Source: Flavobacteriales bacterium
Lineage (GTDB): Bacteria; Bacteroidota; Bacteroidia; Flavobacteriales_F; PHOS-HE28
Assembly (NCBI GenBank): GCA_016719225.1
Contig: JADKAN010000001.1
Span: 434,001-498,000 of the forward strand
Length of the DNA stretch: 64,000 nucleotides
Direction: 5' to 3'
In this document: in pieces, positions 1 through 8,887 of the stretch
Layout: every line of letters starts with the position of its first letter
Numbering within the stretch: the first letter of the stretch is position 1
The notes under the pieces: model-generated
What the model was told of the DNA's origin: nothing
Database searches by the model: none
What the model saw: the letters and a program-made list of their open reading frames with translations, nothing else
Position numbers and translations under genes: made by a program

Positions 1-1001
1 GGTGTTACGCAACTGTTCGTGTTGCCGATATCGAGGCCGGCCTCTTTCAGCCCGTTCTGCAAGGCATGGGTGATCTCCCACAACTTAGCGCCGAGCTCGG
101 GCATGGTGCGCATCATCTCCAAGCGCTTCATGGCGCCGATGACGAGCGGCATGGGAAGGCTTTTGGCATAGACCTGGCTGCGCATGTTATAACGCATGTA
201 CATCATCACGTCCTCGGGGCCGCTGATGAAGGCACCGATGCTGGCCATGCTCTTGGCGAAGGTGCCGAAGTAGATGTCGATCTGGTCCTGCACACCTTGT
301 TCATCCCCTGTGCCGCGGCCGTGTTCGCCCATCTGCCCGAAGCCGTGTGCGTCGTCCACGAAAAGACGGAAGTTGTACTTTGCCTTACGTGCAACGATCT
401 CCTTCAATTTGCCTTGGTCGCCAGCCATGCCGAACACACCTTCGGTCATTACCAGGATGCCGCCACCGGTATGTTCTGCCACCTTGCGCGCATGCTCCAA
501 CTGCTTGTCGAAACTATCCATGTCGTTGTGCTGGAACATGAAGCGCTTCCCTGCGTGCAGGCGAGCTCCGTCCATCATGCAGGCATGGCTTTCACTGTCG
601 AAGACCAGCACGTCGTGCCGGGTCAGTAAGGCATCGATGCAGCTCATACATCCTTGATAGCCGAAATTCAGCAGGTAGGTGTCCTCCTTCTGCATGAAGT
701 CGCTCAGCTGATCCTCCAGCTGCTCGTGGTATTTGGTCTGGCCGCTCATCATACGCGCACCCATCGGATAGGCGAGGCCCCAATCCCTTGCGGCATCCGC
801 GTCCACCTTGCGGACTTCCGGATGGTTCGCCAGACCGAGGTAGTTGTTCAGGCTCCACACCAGCACTTCCTTACCGCGGAAGGTCATGTGGGCGCCCAAT
901 TCGCCTTCCAATTTCGGGAAAGCGAAATAGCCGTGTGCTTGTTTGGCGTGGCGGCCTATCGGGCCGGCGTCTTTGCGGATCTTGTCGAAGATGTCGTTCA
1001 T
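1..1001 (-). CDS. PLP-dependent alpha-oxoamine synthase family enzyme (KBL/SPT-like), 3' end outside the window
   Basis: The first 333 residues are visible; the C-terminus lies beyond position 1. The frame reads from an ATG at 1001 (MNDIFDKIRKDAGPIGRHAK). It shows the fold-type I pattern of 2-amino-3-ketobutyrate CoA ligase and serine palmitoyltransferase: SLNNYLGLANHPEVRK near residue 50, an acidic-His segment DDAHGFGQMG, and the PLP lysine in GTFAKSMAS at about residue 250. Family members condense an acyl-CoA or acyl-ACP with a small amino acid. In sulfonolipid-making Bacteroidota a member of this family acts as cysteate acyltransferase, and this N-terminus resembles that subgroup as I remember it, but substrate cannot be read from sequence alone. 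The family call is firm; the substrate is open. Confidence 0.85.
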   Translation of the reverse strand, partial: MNDIFDKIRKDAGPIGRHAKQAHGYFAFPKLEGELGAHMTFRGKEVLVWSLNNYLGLANHPEVRKVDADAARDWGLAYPMGARMMSGQTKYHEQLEDQLSDFMQKEDTYLLNFGYQGCMSCIDALLTRHDVLVFDSESHACMMDGARLHAGKRFMFQHNDMDSFDKQLEHARKVAEHTGGGILVMTEGVFGMAGDQGKLKEIVARKAKYNFRLFVDDAHGFGQMGEHGRGTGDEQGVQDQIDIYFGTFAKSMASIGAFISGPEDVMMYMRYNMRSQVYAKSLPMPLVIGAMKRLEMMRTMPELGAKLWEITHALQNGLKEAGLDIGNTNSCVT

Positions 1002-1194
1002 GGATGGATGTATGCGAGCCGCGAAAGTAATCCGGTCGCCCACTTGCATGGTCCTTTGGTGGAAAATCCGTCAGCGCGATGTAAAGGCGGAAGGAGCACC
1101 TGTTCAAAACTTTCCACCGGGAAATTTGGTGGATCCAGTGCGAGGTGCTTAATTGCACGTCACAATGATGACGAGATAATCGTCAAAGGTGAAA

Positions 1195-1659
1195 ATGACA
1201 CATTTAAAACAAGGCGACAAGGCCCCCGCGATAAATGGCTTGGATCAGGACGGCAAAGCCGTTTCACTGGCTGACTACAAAGGCAGGAAGCTGGTGTTGT
1301 ACTTCTACCCGAAGGATGATACACCGGGCTGCACGGCCGAAGCTTGTAGCCTGCGCGATGAACATGACCTGATCCGCCAAAGCGGTTTCGAGGTGCTTGG
1401 CGTTAGCCCCGACCAAGCCAGTAAGCACAAGAAGTTCGCGGACAAGTACGACCTGCCCTTCCGGCTCTTGGCGGATACTGAAAAGGAGGTGGCCATGCGT
1501 TATGGCGTTTGGGGCAGGAAGAAATTCATGGGCCGTGAATTCGATGGCATCCTGCGGACCACCTTTGTGATCGATGAACAGGGCATCATCCAGCAAGTGA
1601 TAGACAAGGTGCGCACTACGGACCATGCTCTTCAAGTTCTGGAAGCGTCGAAAGTCTGA
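1195..1659 (+). CDS. bcp: Thioredoxin-dependent thiol peroxidase (peroxiredoxin, Bcp/PrxQ type)
   Basis: A 154-residue peroxiredoxin that reduces hydrogen peroxide and organic hydroperoxides in the cytoplasm using thioredoxin. The motif DTPGCTAEACSLRD carries the peroxidatic Cys46 and, five residues later, the resolving Cys51 of the atypical 2-Cys Bcp/PrxQ class. Length is normal for the family. An in-frame GTG lies two codons upstream at 1189, but the ATG at 1195 (MTHLKQGDKAPAI) fits the family N-terminus better. It lies 67 bp upstream of recA on the same strand; whether they share a transcript is not clear. Confidence 0.93.
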   Translation: MTHLKQGDKAPAINGLDQDGKAVSLADYKGRKLVLYFYPKDDTPGCTAEACSLRDEHDLIRQSGFEVLGVSPDQASKHKKFADKYDLPFRLLADTEKEVAMRYGVWGRKKFMGREFDGILRTTFVIDEQGIIQQVIDKVRTTDHALQVLEASKV

Positions 1660-1726
1660 GCGGAGGCAGCTGTACCGTCGCCCTTGATGGCGACCATTGA
1701 AACAAGCAACTAAAACAACCAACACA

Positions 1727-2743
1727 ATGGCAACTGAGGTGAACAAGGACAAGCTGAAAGCATTGCAGCTCACCATGGACAAAATGGAAAAGTCCTTCGG
1801 TAAGGGAGCAGTGATGCGGATGGGCGACGACGCCATTGAGAAAGTGGAGGTGATCCCTTCGGGTTCCATTGGCTTGGACCTTGCCTTGGGCGTGGGAGGT
1901 TATCCCAAGGGCCGAGTGATCGAGATCTACGGGCCGGAAAGCAGTGGTAAGACCACGTTGGCGATCCACGCCATCGCCGAATGCCAGAAGCGCGGTGGCA
2001 TCGCTGCCATCATCGATGCGGAACACGCCTTCGACCGGGCCTACGCCGAAGCACTGGGTGTGGATACGGAGAACCTCCTGATCAGCCAGCCGGACAACGG
2101 TGAGCAAGCTTTGGAGATCGCCGACAACCTGATCCGTTCAGGCGCCATCGACATCTTGGTGGTGGACAGCGTAGCGGCGCTTACACCCCGTGCGGAGATC
2201 GAGGGAGAGATGGGGGATAGCGTAGTGGGCATGCAGGCCCGACTGATGAGCAAGGCGCTGCGCAAGCTCACCGGCACCATCAGCAAGACCGGCTGCTGCT
2301 GCATCTTCATCAACCAGCTCCGCGAGAAGATCGGCGTGATGTTCGGTAACCCGGAGACCACCACGGGTGGCCACGCGCTGAAGTTCTACGCCTCCATCCG
2401 TTTGGATATCCGCCGTTCAAACCAGATCAAGGACGGGGAGAACGTGCTTGGCAACCGTACCAAGGTGAAAGTGGTGAAGAACAAGGTTGCGCCTCCGTTC
2501 AAGAAGACCGAGTTCGACATTATGTACGGAAAGGGCATCAGCAAGACCGGCGAGATCATCGATATGGGCGTGGAACTTGGCATCATCAAGAAGAGCGGAT
2601 CCTGGTTCGCCTATGACGACACCAAACTCGGCCAAGGCCGCGATGCAGTGCGCCAATTGCTGGATGACAACAGTGAACTCTGTGAAGAATTGGAGAATAA
2701 GATCAAGGTAGCCATGGTGCCAGCAGCACCAGCCGTTGCTTGA
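1727..2743 (+). CDS. recA: Recombinase RecA
   Basis: A 338-residue RecA, the DNA-dependent ATPase that forms filaments on single-stranded DNA, drives strand exchange and triggers LexA-type cleavage. The Walker A motif GPESSGKTT is at residues 69-77, the Walker B region reads ILVVDSVAAL, and the core KTGCCCIFINQLREKIG and the ATP-capping segment FGNPETTTGGHALKFY are intact. I start at the ATG at 1727 (MATEVNKDKLKALQ); a TTG at 1697 would add ten residues without family support. The C-terminal tail after the core is short, about 10 residues past ENKIKVAM, as in many Bacteroidota. Confidence 0.97.
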   Translation: MATEVNKDKLKALQLTMDKMEKSFGKGAVMRMGDDAIEKVEVIPSGSIGLDLALGVGGYPKGRVIEIYGPESSGKTTLAIHAIAECQKRGGIAAIIDAEHAFDRAYAEALGVDTENLLISQPDNGEQALEIADNLIRSGAIDILVVDSVAALTPRAEIEGEMGDSVVGMQARLMSKALRKLTGTISKTGCCCIFINQLREKIGVMFGNPETTTGGHALKFYASIRLDIRRSNQIKDGENVLGNRTKVKVVKNKVAPPFKKTEFDIMYGKGISKTGEIIDMGVELGIIKKSGSWFAYDDTKLGQGRDAVRQLLDDNSELCEELENKIKVAMVPAAPAVA

Positions 2744-2864
2744 TCTCCAGCGACCTTTCCCGGGGTGGCAAGGACCACGCCGCGTAACCATCCTTTACTT
2801 TGCGGACCCCGACGGGAACCATGAAAAGATCATGGACCGCCGGGGTCCCCGTTTGGGTACCAAC

Positions 2865-3947
2865 ATGATCGCATCCCACCGCATCCGCAGCTTTCTGCAC
2901 GTATTGGCCATAACCGCCATTTTCCCTTGGATCGTTGTTGGCTGCTCCGGCGCCGACGATACTCCGAAGGCACTGGTGGTGGAAAGTGCTGATTCCTTCC
3001 GACAGGCGTTGGACTCCATCAACGCGTTGATCGTGCAAAGTCCGAAGAGTGCGGCTCTTTATGACTACAGGTCCCAACTGTACCTCGCCGTGGACAGCCT
3101 TCCGGCCGCAACACTGGATCTGGAACGTGCGCTACGCTTGGACAGCACCAACGTGAACCGGCAACTGCGCATGGGCGATCTGTACTATCGCCGCGAAGCG
3201 GTGGCGAAGGCCAAGGAGCGCTTTGAGGCTGCGGCCAAGCTGGACCCGAAGAGCACCCAGGCCAAATTGAAATTAGCCGAGATCGACCTCTTGCTCCGCA
3301 ACTACCGCGAAAGCATGAACCTGGTGAATGACGCGCTCCGCATTGATCAGCATGCTGCACATGGCTACTACCTGAAGGGTTGGATCCACATGGAGACCGG
3401 TGACACCGCCTTGGCATTGAGCAGCTTTGCCACGGCCGTGGAACAGGATCCACAGGATTATCCCGTCTATATCATGCTGGGGAAGCTCAGTGCGGCCAAG
3501 CATGATCCGCTCGCTGTGCAGTATTACCGGACCGCCATCACTATCAGGCCACGGAGCGTAGAGGCTTGGTATGACCTCGGCATGTATCATCAGGACCATG
3601 GAGAGGACAGCTTGGCGCTGGACTGCTACAGCCACATCATGGAGATCGATAGTGCCAACGCGATAGCTTGGTACAATACCGGCTATGTGCAGCTGGTGCA
3701 TAAGCACGAATGGCAGACCGCAAAGACGAGTTTCAGCAGGGCCATTTCGTTGGAACCCGGTTATGTGGATGCGTGGTACAACCGGGGTCTTGCCATGGAA
3801 AAACTGGATCAGTTGGACAGTGCCGCAGCCAACTACCAAATGGTGCTCAGCATGCGCGAGGATTATCCGATGGCCTCCGCTGCCTTGGACCGTTTGGGAT
3901 CAAAGGGCGTGCGCATCAAAATGCGGGAAGGCAAAAAAGCGCAATGA
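2865..3947 (+). CDS. TPR-repeat lipoprotein
   Basis: A 360-residue exported protein. From the ATG at 2865 it has a signal peptide ending in WIVVGC, so Cys27 would be lipidated; an upstream in-frame ATG at 2832 would put a charged stretch before the signal and is less likely. After Cys27 come eight or so tetratricopeptide repeats with the usual W/Y-LG-A-P spacing (for example AWYNTGYVQLVHKHEWQTA, then DAWYNRGLAMEKLDQLDSA). TPR lipoproteins serve as protein-protein scaffolds at the membrane; no partner is evident. It ends 60 bp before the MBL hydrolase gene. Confidence 0.85.
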   Translation: MIASHRIRSFLHVLAITAIFPWIVVGCSGADDTPKALVVESADSFRQALDSINALIVQSPKSAALYDYRSQLYLAVDSLPAATLDLERALRLDSTNVNRQLRMGDLYYRREAVAKAKERFEAAAKLDPKSTQAKLKLAEIDLLLRNYRESMNLVNDALRIDQHAAHGYYLKGWIHMETGDTALALSSFATAVEQDPQDYPVYIMLGKLSAAKHDPLAVQYYRTAITIRPRSVEAWYDLGMYHQDHGEDSLALDCYSHIMEIDSANAIAWYNTGYVQLVHKHEWQTAKTSFSRAISLEPGYVDAWYNRGLAMEKLDQLDSAAANYQMVLSMREDYPMASAALDRLGSKGVRIKMREGKKAQ

Positions 3948-3988
3948 CGCTTACGGGCGATCGCGGGAACGGCCCAGGAGAAGCCCGC

Positions 3989-3996
3989 TAACTTCG
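3989..3996 (+). promoter_or_regulatory. -7 box TAACTTCG upstream of the MBL hydrolase
   Basis: TAACTTCG fits the Bacteroidota -7 consensus TAnnTTTG with one change (T to C at position 7). It ends 11 bases before the ATG at 4008, implying a very short leader. The same TTCG form recurs at several genes in this window. Confidence 0.5.
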
Positions 3997-4007
3997 CGTA
4001 CTCAGGC

Positions 4008-4772
4008 ATGGCAGAGTTGATATTCCTCGGTACAGGCACTAGTCAAGGCGTTCCGGTGATCGGATGTGGCTGTGCCGTGTGCACCAGCAACGATCTGCGT
4101 GACCAACGTACCCGTTCTTCGGTCCTTGTGCGGACCGATGGCGTTAGCCTGCTCATTGACGGGGGGCCTGACATGCGCCAGCAACTGCTTCGGGAGCGGA
4201 TATCGAAGCTGGACGCTGTGCTACTTACGCACGAGCACATGGATCACATCTCAGGGCTTGATGACCTGCGTGCATTCACATTCGCCCAAGACCCGCCAAA
4301 GGCCGTTCCGATCTATGGCACTGCGGGCACATTGGAAGCGGTGCGCCGTGTCTTCGCCTATGCTTTCTCCGGTAACGGCTATCCCGGTATGCCGAAGTTC
4401 GATCTGTATGAGATCGATAAGGACCCTTTTATGGTGAAAAGCGTGCGGATCCAGCCAGTGGAGGTGATGCACATGCGCATGCCCGTGCTGGGTTTTCGGA
4501 TCGGCGGGTTGGCCTATATCACCGATGCCAAGACCATCGCCCCGGAGGAAAGGGACAAATTGCGGGACTGCGACGTGCTGGTGCTGAATGCGCTGCGCAT
4601 GGAGCCCCACATCTCCCATCTCAACCTGGATGAGGCCTTGGCCGTGATCGAGGACCTACGTCCAGGCCGCGCATACCTTACGCACATCAGCCACTACATG
4701 GGCAAGCATGCCGACGTGAAGCTGCCGCCACACGTGCAACTAGGGTTCGACGGTCTACGGGTGGAAGTTTAA
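4008..4772 (+). CDS. MBL-fold metallo-hydrolase, PhnP-like
   Basis: A 254-residue metallo-beta-lactamase-fold enzyme. The metal signature THEHMDHISGLDD at residues 74-86 is the HxHxDH motif, and GCGCAVC at residues 19-25 gives the three-cysteine structural zinc site seen in PhnP-type cyclic phosphodiesterases. Further ligands appear in DGGPDMR, VMHMRM and YLTHISH. PhnP hydrolyses cyclic ribose phosphates, but no phosphonate (phn) genes are near, so the substrate here may differ. The gene lies 29 bp before aroK and the two could be co-transcribed. Confidence 0.85.
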   Translation: MAELIFLGTGTSQGVPVIGCGCAVCTSNDLRDQRTRSSVLVRTDGVSLLIDGGPDMRQQLLRERISKLDAVLLTHEHMDHISGLDDLRAFTFAQDPPKAVPIYGTAGTLEAVRRVFAYAFSGNGYPGMPKFDLYEIDKDPFMVKSVRIQPVEVMHMRMPVLGFRIGGLAYITDAKTIAPEERDKLRDCDVLVLNALRMEPHISHLNLDEALAVIEDLRPGRAYLTHISHYMGKHADVKLPPHVQLGFDGLRVEV

Positions 4773-4801
4773 CGCACCGGTCCATTTCCTACCTTGGCAC
4801 C

Positions 4802-5323
4802 ATGCGCATCTTTATCATCGGGTTCATGTGCAGCGGGAAAAGTGTGGTGGGCCGCGAGCTGGCTAAACTCACTGGCATGCGTTTCACCGATATCGATCGC
4901 GCCATCGAAGCCCGCATCGGACCTATCCTCCCTTGGATGCGTATCAACGGTGAAGCGGCTTTCCGGGCGAAGGAGGCCGAAGTACTGGATGAATTGTTCC
5001 AAGAAGAGGACCTGCTGGTGGCCTGTGGCGGAGGTACGCCAATGGCTGCCGATAACATGGATCGCATGCTGGCCGCCGGGCACGTCGCCTATTTGGAGGT
5101 GGATCGGCCTTTGCTGCTGGAACGCGCAAAAAGGGTGGGAGGGGACCGGCCCTTGTTGTTCGGCCTGAAGGACGAAGCGTTAGCTGCACGCATCAGCGAA
5201 CTGATGGACGTGCGCGAACCCGTTTACCGCCGGGCTCCGTGGCACGTCCCGGCCACAGGCACTCCGCGTGAGGCCGCCATGCACATAGCGGGACTTGCCG
5301 GAATGAAGGTTCAGGATAAATAG
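4802..5323 (+). CDS. aroK: Shikimate kinase
   Basis: A 173-residue kinase that phosphorylates shikimate at O3 in the chorismate pathway. It has the P-loop GFMCSGKS (residues 7-14), the shikimate-binding acidic pair in FTDIDRAIE (Asp30, Asp32), CGGGTP at 75-80 and the lid arginine in GGDRPLLFG. The pathway partner aroE is also in this window at 35.8-36.5 kb. The 3' end overlaps the convergent PyrR-like gene by 13 bp. Confidence 0.93.
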   Translation: MRIFIIGFMCSGKSVVGRELAKLTGMRFTDIDRAIEARIGPILPWMRINGEAAFRAKEAEVLDELFQEEDLLVACGGGTPMAADNMDRMLAAGHVAYLEVDRPLLLERAKRVGGDRPLLFGLKDEALAARISELMDVREPVYRRAPWHVPATGTPREAAMHIAGLAGMKVQDK

Positions 5324-5814
5324 ACCGTGTCCTTCGTACCCAGTTCCACGCTGATGTGTTCTTCAAACGTGGTGCTGAGCGTGAGGCCTACGATGTCGGC
5401 CCGTATAGGGTAGGTGCGGTGCAGCCGGTCCACCAGTACCATGGTGGTGAGGCTGTTCACCGGGAATTTCACCAAGTGGGAAGCGGCGTGCATCAAGGTG
5501 CGTCCGCTCATCACCACATCGTCCACCAGCACTACTGCTTTGCCATCGAGCTTGGTCGTCACCGGTTTCAGCTCTACCGGTGCATTCAACGGGCCATCCT
5601 TGGGAAGTACCAGTTCCAGCAACTCCGTTTTCAATAAACCATGGGTATCCAACAGTTTTTTCAATCGCTTCGCCAAGGCCGCCCCGCGCGGAACGATGCC
5701 GACCAGGATGAGTTGCTTCTCGCCCACGTTCCGCTCGAGGAGCTGCAGCGCCATGCGGTCCAGTTTCCGCTGGATGCGGTCGTGCTCCAAAACCACGGTT
5801 CGTTTAGCGGCCAT
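5311..5814 (-). CDS. PyrR-like phosphoribosyltransferase
   Basis: A 167-residue type I phosphoribosyltransferase. The PRPP-binding loop is VVLVDDVVMSGRT at residues 94-106, preceded by the PyrR-like VGIVPRGAALAKR. The ATG at 5814 (MAAKRTVVLEHDRIQRKL) is the start; an upstream extension to 5859 has no family support. PyrR proteins have uracil phosphoribosyltransferase activity and, in Firmicutes, bind pyr mRNA. In Bacteroidota the same family is common but usually without a visible pyr leader, and none is seen here, so an enzymatic role is safer than a regulatory one. Convergent with aroK. Confidence 0.85.
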   Translation of the reverse strand: MAAKRTVVLEHDRIQRKLDRMALQLLERNVGEKQLILVGIVPRGAALAKRLKKLLDTHGLLKTELLELVLPKDGPLNAPVELKPVTTKLDGKAVVLVDDVVMSGRTLMHAASHLVKFPVNSLTTMVLVDRLHRTYPIRADIVGLTLSTTFEEHISVELGTKDTVYLS

Positions 5815-6042
5815 GGGCCGAATGTAACGGCAGGCGTGCGAAATCAGGCTTGAGTACATACCGCTTGGTCTGCCTGCTTGGGTGTGGTATCAGGCGAAAG
5901 CGACCGACGTGATGTGCGGCTGGCCGCATGAGGAGCGTGCGAAAATTTGCTGCCGGACAACCGCGCCCCAGGCTTGGACCCTGGTCAATTCCGATGGATA
6001 GCGGACCTTTGCACTCCGCAACATTCCATTTTACACCAAGCC

Positions 6043-6801
6043 ATGGTCTTCGTTCTTTCGCCTGCTAAAACTCTTGATGAGGCCCACGTCAAACCTGCTA
6101 TTCCGGCCACCGGACCGGCACTTTTGGAAGAGAGCGCCAAGCTTGCCGCAAAGCTGAGAACATACTCACCCGGTCGTCTGCAGAAGCTCATGGACATCAG
6201 CAAGGACCTGGCTAAGCTTAACCACGCGAGGAACCAGGAGTGGGAGGGAGCGGTGAACACGAAGCCCGCGGTGTTGATGTTCAACGGTGAAGCATATCGC
6301 GGGCTGGATGCGTCCTCACTTGATGCGGCCGGTCTGCGCTTCGCACAACGGCACTTGCGCATCCTGAGCGGTCTTTACGGCGTTTTGCGACCCATGGATG
6401 CCATTGCCCCTCACCGGTTGGAAATGGGCACCAAGCTTGCCATGGGCCACGGCAAAAAGGACCTCTATGCTTTTTGGGGTGACCGCATTACCGCCGAATT
6501 GAATGCAACCTTGAAGGCGAACAAGGAGGACACGCTGGTCAACCTTGCATCCACCGAATATTTCAAAAGTGTGCGTCCTGATGGCTTGAAGGCCCACGTG
6601 ATCACACCCGTCTTCAAGGAACGGACGGCGAAAGGCCTGAACATGGTGGCCGTCTATGCTAAGCACCAGCGCGGGGCCATGTGCCGCTGGGCTATTCAGC
6701 GCCGTTTGGTGGAGCCGGAAGGACTGAAGGAGTATGATGTCGACGGCTACTCCTTCCAACGCAAAGGCAGCACGGCGGACGAATGGCTCTTCACGCGGTG
6801 A
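6043..6801 (+). CDS. yaaA: Peroxide stress protein YaaA (DUF328)
   Basis: A 252-residue DUF328/YaaA protein, starting at the ATG at 6043 (MVFVLSPAKTLDEAH). The family opening LSPAKTL, the FNGEAYRGLDA segment and the ILSGLYGVLRPMDAIAPHRLEMG stretch are all present. In E. coli YaaA lowers intracellular free iron during peroxide stress and binds DNA. About 230 bp of non-coding sequence precede it, with no strong promoter recognised beyond a GACCTTTG box near 6005. Confidence 0.93.
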   Translation: MVFVLSPAKTLDEAHVKPAIPATGPALLEESAKLAAKLRTYSPGRLQKLMDISKDLAKLNHARNQEWEGAVNTKPAVLMFNGEAYRGLDASSLDAAGLRFAQRHLRILSGLYGVLRPMDAIAPHRLEMGTKLAMGHGKKDLYAFWGDRITAELNATLKANKEDTLVNLASTEYFKSVRPDGLKAHVITPVFKERTAKGLNMVAVYAKHQRGAMCRWAIQRRLVEPEGLKEYDVDGYSFQRKGSTADEWLFTR

Positions 6802-6854
6802 TCCTTTTCTTGGAACACTTGTCAGGTGCTGACCTGAACCGGTAATTTAGCAAC

Positions 6855-7688
6855 GTGATCCTCTTCGCAATCTCCGCCGTTGGCCTGCTGCTGCTGGTAT
6901 ACCTCGGTGTTTGCCTGTTCTACTGGTGGTTCCAGGAACGTTTCCTTTTCGTGCGCTTCACCTTGGCGGATGATTTCAAGTTCTCGGATAAACAAGTCCA
7001 TGAGGAACTCTGGATGGACACGCCTGATGGTGCTCGCTTGCACGCCTTGCACTTCCCGCAGGCGGGTGCTACGGGTGTCGTGCTGTATATGCATGGGAAC
7101 ACGGGCAGCCTTCGCCGTTGGCAAGGCAAGGCCTCCCGGTTCACCAGCCTGGGCCTCTCCGTATTGATGCCCGACTACCGCGGTTATGGGAAGAGCAGGG
7201 GCAAGCTTTCGGAGGAAGCACTGCTGGCCGATGCAGCAGCGTGGTACGATCGCTTGGCCGCTATCTATGGCGAAGTGAATATCGTGGTGTATGGTCGCTC
7301 CATGGGCTCGGGCATGGCCGTACCCGTGGCCGCACACAGGTCACCTCGTGCTCTGCTGCTGGAATCGCCTTATGCCGACCTGTTGGATGTGGCGCGGAAT
7401 TACCTCGCGATCCTGCCTTACCGTTGGCTGTTGAAATACAGGTTCAGGAACGATGTGGCCATCAAGCGCGTGAAGTGTCCTGTCTACATTTTCCACGGCA
7501 AACGTGACCCTCTGGTGCCTTATAGCAGCGGGTTGAAGCTTTATGCAGCAACCCCCACGGACATCCATCGCGAACTGATCTCGTTCGAGAAAGGATACCA
7601 CAGTAACCTGCCGGGATTCCCGCGTTTTCGCCGGAAGTTGCGCGCCATTCTTACCCAAGAGAACAGCGTTAACGATCGTGATCGTTAA
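6855..7688 (+). CDS. Membrane-anchored alpha/beta hydrolase (Bem46/ABHD13-like)
   Basis: A 277-residue serine hydrolase of unknown substrate. It begins with GTG at 6855 and has one N-terminal membrane segment (about residues 3-26). The hydrolase core follows: oxyanion motif HGNTGS near residue 80, nucleophile elbow YGRSMGSG with Ser149, acid Asp218 in HGKRDPLVPY and His249 in KGYHSNLP. This order matches the Bem46/YqkD-type hydrolases that are anchored in the inner membrane. It is followed after 58 bp by the FKBP lipoprotein gene on the same strand. Confidence 0.85.
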   Translation: MILFAISAVGLLLLVYLGVCLFYWWFQERFLFVRFTLADDFKFSDKQVHEELWMDTPDGARLHALHFPQAGATGVVLYMHGNTGSLRRWQGKASRFTSLGLSVLMPDYRGYGKSRGKLSEEALLADAAAWYDRLAAIYGEVNIVVYGRSMGSGMAVPVAAHRSPRALLLESPYADLLDVARNYLAILPYRWLLKYRFRNDVAIKRVKCPVYIFHGKRDPLVPYSSGLKLYAATPTDIHRELISFEKGYHSNLPGFPRFRRKLRAILTQENSVNDRDR

Positions 7689-7746
7689 CGCCCCCATGCA
7701 GTCGTCTCCCCTTGGCCACGTAATTTCGCGGCCCCAAAAACAGCAC

Positions 7747-8481
7747 ATGAACTTGAAATTCCCTCTTTTCGCCTTGGTGGCCATGCTTGCCAGTGCATGC
7801 TCCAATACCGCCACCGGCCAAAAGGAACGCGTGATCGCGTTGACCACCACCAATGATTCGGTGAGCTATGGCATCGGCACCGACATCGGGCGCAACATCC
7901 ATACGCAGATGAAGCAGTCCGGCCTGGATTCATTGAATTACGATGCCCTCTTCGCCGGCATGCGTGATGCTATTGATAGTTCAGAGCGCATTCCTGAGGA
8001 CCGCGTTAAAGAGATGGTGCAGACCTACATGATGGGCGCGCAGCAGAAAATGATGGCCAAGAAACAAGCTGAAGGCGAGGCGAACAAGGCGGAAGGGGAT
8101 AAGTTCTTGGCTGAAAATGGCAAGAAGAAAGGAGTGGTCACCACGGCCAGCGGCTTGCAGTACGAGGTGATCACAATGGGTAAGGGTCCCAAGCCCGCAG
8201 AGCAGGACACCGTGCGATTGAACTATGAAGGGAAATTGCTCAATGGCTTCGTCTTTGACAGCTCCTACAAGAACGGTTCCCCGGTCGACTATCCGGTTGC
8301 CAAGTTCGTACCCGGTTGGGTGGAGGCGCTTCAGTTGATGCCTACCGGTTCCAAGTTCAAGTTGTACGTGCCCAGCGAACTGGCATACGGAGCCCGCGGT
8401 GCCGGTGAGGACATTCCGCCGAATAGCACCCTCGTCTTCGAATTGGAGCTCATCGACATCCTGCACAACGGTAAGCCTTGA
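7747..8481 (+). CDS. FKBP-type peptidyl-prolyl isomerase, lipoprotein
   Basis: A 244-residue exported isomerase related to FkpA/Mip. From the ATG at 7747 a signal peptide ends in MLASAC, with Cys18 as lipid anchor. Residues ~30-130 form the helical dimerisation region (FKBP_N: SVSYGIGTDIGRNIH...), followed by the FKBP catalytic domain from about residue 135 (ASGLQYEVITMGKGPKPAEQDTVRLNYEG ... SELAYGARGAGEDIPPNSTLVFELELIDI). It should catalyse proline isomerisation during folding of exported proteins. A perfect-stem terminator follows 24 bp after the stop. Confidence 0.93.
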   Translation: MNLKFPLFALVAMLASACSNTATGQKERVIALTTTNDSVSYGIGTDIGRNIHTQMKQSGLDSLNYDALFAGMRDAIDSSERIPEDRVKEMVQTYMMGAQQKMMAKKQAEGEANKAEGDKFLAENGKKKGVVTTASGLQYEVITMGKGPKPAEQDTVRLNYEGKLLNGFVFDSSYKNGSPVDYPVAKFVPGWVEALQLMPTGSKFKLYVPSELAYGARGAGEDIPPNSTLVFELELIDILHNGKP

Positions 8482-8504
8482 ACACGACAGGACGTTGAAC
8501 CTTT

Positions 8505-8540
8505 CAAAGGCCCGGCGATCACCGGGCCTTTGTTTTTTTT
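8505..8540 (+). terminator. Rho-independent terminator after the FKBP gene
   Basis: A perfect 11-bp stem (CAAAGGCCCGG at 8505-8515 pairing with CCGGGCCTTTG at 8522-8532) closes a 6-base loop and is followed by eight T residues. This is the clearest intrinsic terminator in the window and serves the plus-strand FKBP gene. Confidence 0.93.
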
Positions 8541-8590
8541 AGTTCCCGAACGCTTTTCAACCGGATCCCAAGGAACGGTAGTGCGCCGGA

Positions 8591-8875
8591 TCACTTCGCC
8601 GGACCCATAGGCAAGGCCATCCAATGCGTGACCTGCTCAAAGAAACTATTGCTGCCGCCTTCACCCAGCCAAAAGTGCCGATGTGTTTTCCGCCCGGTCT
8701 TGCTGGGGTTCTTGATGAACCAATCTTCCGCAAAGCGCATCAGTACCACGTTGCGCTGCTCCGTTCTGTCACCGCCCGGCAGGCGCACCCCGTTCGCAGG
8801 CAACCAGCACAGCACGCGCTCGCCATCTTGCGGCAAGCGCTCGGCGCAAGCATTCCAAGCGTGTTCAGCTTCCAT
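8591..8875 (-). CDS. DUF551-like small protein
   Basis: A 94-residue protein with the DUF551 pattern: a LPQDGERVLCWLP opening near residue 14 and a closing VTHWMALPMGP. DUF551 domains occur in phage and bacterial small proteins with no known function. It lies 12 bp after the stop of the malate-synthase-like gene on the same strand, so the two are probably co-transcribed. Confidence 0.7.
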   Translation of the reverse strand: MEAEHAWNACAERLPQDGERVLCWLPANGVRLPGGDRTEQRNVVLMRFAEDWFIKNPSKTGRKTHRHFWLGEGGSNSFFEQVTHWMALPMGPAK

Positions 8876-8887
8876 AGGCTTTCCAAA

